Shown one piece after another: positions 59,706-64,000 of a stretch of DNA of 64,000 nucleotides. The translations under genes and the position numbers were made by a program. The stretch comes from Siphonobacter sp. BAB-5405 (GTDB lineage: Bacteria > Bacteroidota > Bacteroidia > Cytophagales > Spirosomataceae): positions 124,001-188,000 of the forward strand of contig NZ_NJAG01000036.1 of the NCBI RefSeq assembly GCF_002872335.1. The letters run 5' to 3'. Each line of letters begins with the position of its first letter. Positions within the stretch are counted from its first letter, which is position 1. The notes below the pieces were generated by a model that was not told the origin of the DNA, did not search any database, and worked only from the letters and a program-made list of their open reading frames with translations.

Positions 59706-60797
59706 TTATTTATAAGAAGAAGTGCTATCTACTAGTAAAGGAGCTTTCGCAGTAAAATAATTATCCTGTTGAGCGATAACAATAGAGCGGTCGGCCAGCA
59801 ATTGATAACGTTCCTGTATATTTTTTAAACCAATACCTGATCTAGTCTGGAAGTCATTTTCAAAATCGACTTTGGGCTGATAGTTATTTCTGACTACTAT
59901 ATAATCCTGTTCGTCAAAGATTTCAACGGATAATGGTTTGCCAGAGGACATAATGTTATGTTTGATTGCATTCTCCACTAAGGTTTGCAAGGCATACGGC
60001 GGAATTTTGGCTTGTCTAGCCTGTTCACTGACACGAAAGGCAATGCGTAAGGCTCCTTCAAAACGTTCCTGTAAGATATAGACATAAGATTCCACAAACT
60101 GTAATTCATCCGCAACAGAAATCAAACTATTCTGATCGTGATCTTGAAGCTGATAACTAACTACTTTGTTTAATTCTGCAATGTATTTTTTGGTCCAGTC
60201 ATCACCATTACCTGATCCCAACACCTGCAATGAATTGTACAGAAAGTGGGGTGTCATCTGCTGTTGTAATACTATCAGTTGAGCAGTAAGCTTTTCATTT
60301 TTAGCTTGCTCTATTTGAATCTTAGCCAGCATCACATCTCTACGCTTCACGTAAAAATAAGCGAACGGTAGGAGAAAAGAAACCATCATTAGGCCTCTAA
60401 GTGACAACCGAAATAAGGCCCATGGCAAGGGGTAGCTTTCCAAAGATCTTGCTGTGTAAATCTCACCTAGGGAATGGAAAGCGTAATGGAAACCAATGGA
60501 AATAAATAGGCAGGCTAAAGCACTAGCTAAAATTTTCTGCCAGACTTGGGGTATATTTTGTTCATGAAGAATGTACAGAATGGCCAACCAGCTGCTGCAA
60601 CACATCAGGAAAAGAAAAAACTGTGAAACCAGCAAATTTACGGGGTCACGCTGCCAATCGTGAGGAAAACGCAGGGGCAATGCATAAACGTAAATTAAAA
60701 GAAAACAGAAGATAATTCCCGGCTTAATCAGTTCACGGGCAGAACCATCCTTTATATACTTGTTATCTCTAAAGAAGGAGAAAAATGAACTTTCCAT
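59706..60797 (-). CDS. LytS-type sensor histidine kinase, first of a tandem pair
   Basis: 363 residues. Four to five membrane helices in residues 25-150, coiled coil, phospho-acceptor His184 in QQQMTPHFLYNSLQVLGSG, N-box ENAIKHN (275-281) and G-box SGIGLKNIQERY (320-331). A complete GHKL kinase. No response regulator gene is adjacent in the window; a downstream partner could be outside or elsewhere. The downstream gene (60929-62044) is a paralogue, about equally long, with the same overall layout (QQQMTPHFLFNSLNVLKSGN). Confidence 0.92.
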   Translation of the reverse strand: MESSFFSFFRDNKYIKDGSARELIKPGIIFCFLLIYVYALPLRFPHDWQRDPVNLLVSQFFLFLMCCSSWLAILYILHEQNIPQVWQKILASALACLFISIGFHYAFHSLGEIYTARSLESYPLPWALFRLSLRGLMMVSFLLPFAYFYVKRRDVMLAKIQIEQAKNEKLTAQLIVLQQQMTPHFLYNSLQVLGSGNGDDWTKKYIAELNKVVSYQLQDHDQNSLISVADELQFVESYVYILQERFEGALRIAFRVSEQARQAKIPPYALQTLVENAIKHNIMSSGKPLSVEIFDEQDYIVVRNNYQPKVDFENDFQTRSGIGLKNIQERYQLLADRSIVIAQQDNYFTAKAPLLVDSTSSYK

Positions 60798-60928
60798 ACT
60801 GATGTATTGTAAAATTACAGCTACTTAAAATCCTTTTCGTATGTGCTTGCTTGGTAAGTAAAAATGACAGAGCCGTCTGGAAGGAATGACCTATTTTTTA
60901 AATGAAAATATAAAACCTTTTAATTACC

Positions 60929-62044
60929 CTAACTACCATTATTAATCAAGGATTCGTGTATTAAAGGTTCGAAAATCAGAGGAGCTTTAGCTATAAAACG
61001 GTCATTTTGCTGAGTAATCTCCAGAGTGCGATCATGTATCAATTGGTATCGCTCCTGAATATTTTCAAGAGCGGTGTCGGCGATCGTTTGACGAGCCTTT
61101 TCTGAATCTTCCTTGTACTGGTAATCACTCGTTACAATAATGTAATCTAACTCATCATAAATCTCAATGCGTAAGGGTTGCTTGCTGGACATACTATAAG
61201 GCTTCATCGCATTTTCTACCAGAGTTTGCAACGTATAAGGAGGAATTTTTGCTTTCCAGACCTCCTCACTTATCCGCATAGTTACTTCCAGCTTTCCTTC
61301 AAAACGCTCTTTCAATAGGTAGATGTAGGACTCAACGAATTGCAACTCCTGAAGCAGAGTAATCAGACTCTGTTTATGACTGTTTCCGTATAGTTGATAA
61401 CGAATAATTTTACTTAATTCGACAATATATTTTTTAGTCCAGTCGTCCTTATTGCCTGATTTCAATACATTTAATGAATTAAATAAAAAGTGGGGTGTCA
61501 TCTGCTGTTGTAACAGCTTGATCTGAGCGGTAAGCTGTTCACTCTTCACGGCTTCAATTTGTAAGTTTGAATCCAGCCATTCTTTCTGCTTCATATAAAA
61601 ATAGGCGAGTGGATAAAAAAACAGCCAAATCGCCAGGCCGCGATTAAACAAACGAAATAAAGCCCAATACAACGGATAAGTACTTAAGGGTTTTAAAGGG
61701 TAATCCTCAGCAAGACCATTAAAAGTATAGTAGAACAAGATAGAAGTGAGTCCACTTCCTACGAAACTAACCATAGCTTTTTGCCAGGTTTTGGGAATTT
61801 TTGGCTCATGAAAAATAATCAATATAAGAACCCACACTGAACTACAGAGCAGCAGCAGAAAAATCTGGGAGAGGACCAGATTAACGGGATTCATCTTCCA
61901 TTGACCTTCCATGATGCGGGCAGTCAGAATATAACCATTAATCAAAAAAAAGGATAAAATAAGTCCCGGCTTGATGAGTTCACGAACGGACCTGTCTTCG
62001 AAGTAAGCGTTTTTTCTAAGGTTAGAAAAGAGAATATGATTCAT
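60929..62044 (-). CDS. LytS-type kinase paralogue with degraded ATP-binding motifs
   Basis: 371 residues, related throughout to the 59706-60797 kinase. Membrane helices in residues 25-150 and the phospho-acceptor His (QQQMTPHFLFNSLNVLKSGN) are kept. The N-box reads ENAMKPY (277-283) instead of ENAxKHN, and the Gly-rich box SGIGLKNIQ of the neighbour is ADTALENIQ (322-330), so no Gly remains at the key positions. ATP binding, hence autophosphorylation, is improbable; a pseudokinase partner or phospho-acceptor in a heterodimer with the neighbour is possible. Confidence 0.9.
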   Translation of the reverse strand: MNHILFSNLRKNAYFEDRSVRELIKPGLILSFFLINGYILTARIMEGQWKMNPVNLVLSQIFLLLLCSSVWVLILIIFHEPKIPKTWQKAMVSFVGSGLTSILFYYTFNGLAEDYPLKPLSTYPLYWALFRLFNRGLAIWLFFYPLAYFYMKQKEWLDSNLQIEAVKSEQLTAQIKLLQQQMTPHFLFNSLNVLKSGNKDDWTKKYIVELSKIIRYQLYGNSHKQSLITLLQELQFVESYIYLLKERFEGKLEVTMRISEEVWKAKIPPYTLQTLVENAMKPYSMSSKQPLRIEIYDELDYIIVTSDYQYKEDSEKARQTIADTALENIQERYQLIHDRTLEITQQNDRFIAKAPLIFEPLIHESLINNGS

Positions 62045-62391
62045 TAATTCGACCCGATAACACGTAAAGAAGGGTTAAATATAAGGGATATAGAACCTTT
62101 TTGCCAAGTCATTGACATTGATTAAGACAATAAAGCGTTTACTATGGTTTTGAAACGAACAGGGTAGGAGTAAGGCCCGATTTCGTAGACTATACTCCAT
62201 TTCTTATCAATTCTGCTTAACATAAGCATAATTATGAAACATATATTTACCTTATTTTATACTCAATGTTACTATAATCATTATCTAGACAACAATAGTT
62301 ATTTTAACAGATACTGAGTCAGTAAGTTGTAGCTTCTGAGCGGTACAACCGTAACATATTCTATTAATTTTGACGAAACGAGCCTGCTTAC
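62045..62391. other. 347-base region upstream of two genes, no supported gene
   Basis: Shared upstream region of the degenerate LytS gene (minus) and the MarR gene (plus). AT-rich, with runs such as ATAATTATGAAACATATATTT and no clear hairpin. Promoters are expected here. Confidence 0.4.
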
Positions 62392-62880
62392 ATGAAAAAG
62401 CTTACTGAAGATATAATCGTTACCAACCTAGAATCTCAATTAGGAAATTCCGTCGCCATTTCATTCAATATGGTCAATATGCTCATGGTAAGGTTGCTGG
62501 ACCGTGAATACATTCGTAGAGGCTTTACCTTCCAGTTTGATCAGGTTCCTGTATTAGCTATTGTTCATCTGGCGGGTGATTCCCTTTTATCGCAGCAGGA
62601 CATTGCAACCCTTATCAAACGGGATAAATCCAGTGTACGCCGCTCCCTACAGGTACTGGAACGAGATGGGTACGTACAGACACTCGCAGATACCGCAGAT
62701 AAACGTAAGAAATTGATCAGGCTAACTGATAAGGGCAGACTGGTTGTTGAAATGGCTTTTAGCACTGCCAGCCGATTCGATGATTTCCTGGCTAAAGAAT
62801 TGAGTACAGACGAACTCGATCAGCTGAATCAGACGCTCAAGAAGATGCACGCATTGTACGAACGACAGTTAGCGGATTAG
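62392..62880 (+). CDS. MarR family transcriptional regulator
   Basis: 162 residues. Winged-helix MarR core at about 60-140: DSLLSQQDIATLIKRDKSSV, RRSLQVLERDGYVQTLADTA, KKLIRLTDKGRLVVEMAFS (wing), dimerisation helices at both ends (LESQLGNSVAISFNMVNMLM; LDQLNQTLKKMHALYERQLA). The Cys-dependent sensing sites of OhrR-type MarR proteins are absent (no conserved N-terminal Cys). Palindromic boxes of the same core occur downstream (62910-63417), so autoregulation or control of the two following genes is proposed. Confidence 0.93.
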   Translation: MKKLTEDIIVTNLESQLGNSVAISFNMVNMLMVRLLDREYIRRGFTFQFDQVPVLAIVHLAGDSLLSQQDIATLIKRDKSSVRRSLQVLERDGYVQTLADTADKRKKLIRLTDKGRLVVEMAFSTASRFDDFLAKELSTDELDQLNQTLKKMHALYERQLAD

Positions 62881-62909
62881 AACTTCACTCTGCCCATTTC
62901 AGCAAGTTG

Positions 62910-62984
62910 AGTAGATATATTCCCAAAATCCACTTATTTATTTGAAGCCATCGTCGATATTTTAATATCGGGGATATATCTACC
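62910..62984. promoter_or_regulatory. Inverted pair of GTAGATATAT boxes with a central palindrome
   Basis: AGTAGATATATTCCC (62910-62924) and its inverse GGGATATATCTACC (62971-62984; read on the minus strand GGTAGATATATCCC). Between them lies a 16-bp palindrome, CGATAT-TTTA-ATATCG (62955-62970). All lie between the MarR gene and the small gene at 63113. A MarR-type operator cluster is the natural explanation. Confidence 0.6.
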
Positions 62985-63112
62985 AAATGGATCGTTATTT
63001 TTGCAGCATAGCTCTGTACAAAGTCGTATCCAACGGAACTGCGGTACTCGAATGATCGGGTTTGAAAGATTTAGGGTTTACTACATGTGAGAAGCAGCGT
63101 AATCTTAAGGCG

Positions 63113-63343
63113 ATGTATTTGTATATCTTTTCAACAACTATTCAAACCGAGGCCGATCAGCAGAACTTGCATCGGTTTCTCAAAAACAGTACGCTCATTT
63201 GCCGCTGGACGCTGGATCAGAACGATCCTGAATGCGTATTAAGGCTTTTTACCCGGCAGGAACAGACGCTGGAAGTATTACAAATCCTGGGAAAAACGCC
63301 CTTTATGTACAACTATTTAGATAGCGTTTATATTCATCCCTAA
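63113..63343 (+). CDS. Small conserved-looking hypothetical protein
   Basis: 76 residues from ATG 63113 (a TTG at 63062 would add 17 residues). Predicted alternating alpha/beta, with a charged helix (TEADQQNLHRFLKNSTL) and a C-terminal helix (QEQTLEVLQILGKTPFMYNY). No signal peptide or known family. Real because it has plausible codon use and sits between the MarR-type box cluster and the next box. Confidence 0.55.
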   Translation: MYLYIFSTTIQTEADQQNLHRFLKNSTLICRWTLDQNDPECVLRLFTRQEQTLEVLQILGKTPFMYNYLDSVYIHP

Positions 63344-63395
63344 ATTCCCCGTACGTTTTTGTAACACTCCCCTAATTCAACCTACCTCTACAACA

Positions 63396-63417
63396 ATTAG
63401 TAGATATATCTCCTAAT
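63396..63417. promoter_or_regulatory. 22-bp near-perfect palindrome, third GTAGATATAT box
   Basis: ATTAG + T + AGATATATCT + C + CTAAT, with arms ATTAG and CTAAT complementary and AGATATATCT self-complementary; only one pair (T/C) mismatches. It shares the AGTAGATATAT core with the boxes at 62910 and 62971. It ends 35 bases upstream of the small gene at 63453, where it would overlap a promoter or leader, consistent with a MarR operator. Confidence 0.65.
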
Positions 63418-63452
63418 GACGTAGCCATCCAACTGCCCCTTTTCGTACGACC

Positions 63453-63617
63453 ATGAAAACAGATCAAAAAAAAAGGCAATCTCCATTGCATCGAAAAGTA
63501 CGATCCCATGAGCATCGACTAAAGATCAAACCCATTACGCTTGCAAGTCTTTGGAAGAGCGATCCCTGGGCTGATTTTTTCTACCATCTTGCTTTCGAGA
63601 AGCCTGACCGAAAATGA
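63453..63617 (+). CDS. Very small basic protein
   Basis: 54 residues, KTDQKKRQSPLHRKVRSHEH then RLKIKPITLASLWKSDPWAD and FFYHLAFEKPDRK. Rich in Lys, Arg and His at the N-terminus and more hydrophobic at the C-terminus. Not in any family I recognise. It is preceded by a palindromic box (63396-63417) and follows the 63113 gene. It may be a short regulatory peptide, but the case rests only on an open frame with ATG and its position. Confidence 0.4.
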   Translation: MKTDQKKRQSPLHRKVRSHEHRLKIKPITLASLWKSDPWADFFYHLAFEKPDRK

Positions 63618-63686
63618 GGCTAACGTTCTTTTTCAGTATAATCCACCTGCCATCCCAGTGATTTATTCAATCTACCCGTCAAATCC

Positions 63687-64000
63687 ATGAAAACCCAGTC
63701 ACTATTTTACGGCCTGTTCCTCAGCTTATTTTTTCTAAGTCTGAGTCAAAGATCCCATGCTCAGGTAGCCTTTTCCATTCACGGTACCGGCGTCACTTCT
63801 ACGCTCGATGATGCCAAGGTAAAACCCGGCGTAGGGATAGCGGCCAAAATGTATTTTAGTCCCAGAGTGGCCCTGGGCGTCTCGGCGAAATACCTGGGGC
63901 TGGCTTACGACGAACACCAGTCGCTGGGTGTGAACCTCAGAAACAAGGGATCCATTGTTCCCTTAACTGGTATGTTTGAATATTACCTGACGGATGGGTT
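63687..64000 (+). CDS. Outer-membrane beta-barrel protein, 5' part (cut by window edge)
   Basis: About 104 residues visible, open to the window end. Signal peptide MKTQSLFYGLFLSLFFLSLS...HAQ, then a beta-barrel pattern: VAFSIHGTGVTSTLDDAK, GVGIAAKMYFSPRVALGVS, AKYLGLAYDEHQSLGVNLRN and PLTGMFEYYLTDG, alternating hydrophobic strands typical of the outer-membrane beta-barrel (OmpA/OmpW-like) superfamily. Start ATG 63687 is supported by the signal peptide. Confidence 0.75.
   Translation, partial: MKTQSLFYGLFLSLFFLSLSQRSHAQVAFSIHGTGVTSTLDDAKVKPGVGIAAKMYFSPRVALGVSAKYLGLAYDEHQSLGVNLRNKGSIVPLTGMFEYYLTDG

Overview
The window comes from a bacterium of the phylum Bacteroidota, most likely order Cytophagales (Spirosoma/Siphonobacter-like). 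The evidence is an ECF sigma/FecR/SusC/SusD locus, a type IX secretion (T9SS) sorting domain, LytS/LytTR signalling pairs, an ABC-permease/M1-peptidase fusion, weak Shine-Dalgarno sequences and about 50% GC. The genus cannot be fixed from the sequence alone. I saw no rRNA, tRNA, CRISPR array, insertion sequence or prophage.

Layout. 1-451: 5' part of a catalase gene (minus strand). 718-15517: one long plus-strand carbohydrate locus: ECF sigma factor, FecR anti-sigma factor, SusC with a signalling domain, SusD, a secreted cytochrome-c dehydrogenase-like protein, a DUF1080 (3-keto-glycoside hydrolase) protein, DUF4432 epimerase-like, cupin isomerase-like, TIM-barrel isomerase and Gfo/Idh/MocA oxidoreductase. 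Together these look like glycan uptake plus oxidation of sugars to 3-keto sugars, hydrolysis and isomerisation. 15675-24545 (minus): a four-PAS histidine kinase, then two secreted penicillin-acylase-type hydrolases flanking an S9 peptidase. 24890-29282: SDR, Crp/Fnr regulator, RidA-like protein, membrane acyltransferase and secreted esterase. 29367-33389: ABC permease/M1 peptidase and its ATPase. 33462-35269: HTH/DUF2975 pair and a RES/Xre toxin-antitoxin pair. 35442-40154: small metabolic and regulatory genes (VOC, AraC, SDR, DUF1810, DoxX/HxlR) ending in a Gdx/SugE guanidinium exporter preceded by two ACGR-loop hairpins that match a guanidine-II riboswitch. 40264-43383: two secreted surface proteins. 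43866-48660: a luciferase-like oxidoreductase and a three-gene TPR-AAA+/TPR-membrane operon of unknown function. 48869-58737: AraC + TetX-like monooxygenase, sialidase-like protein, aspartyl-protease-like protein, HAD phosphatase, LytTR/LytS pair and a divergent TonB-type receptor. 59069-64000: lipoprotein, two tandem LytS kinases (the second degenerate), a MarR regulator followed by repeated palindromic boxes, two small proteins and the start of an outer-membrane barrel protein.

A cross-cutting observation is that five otherwise full-length genes are each interrupted by single-base length changes in or beside short homopolymers (DUF1080, penicillin acylase A, ABC/M1, SDR, TonB-type receptor). 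In every case adding or removing one base, or one of each, restores a full-length family member. This looks more like uncorrected sequencing error than gene decay, so these five should be treated as probably functional.
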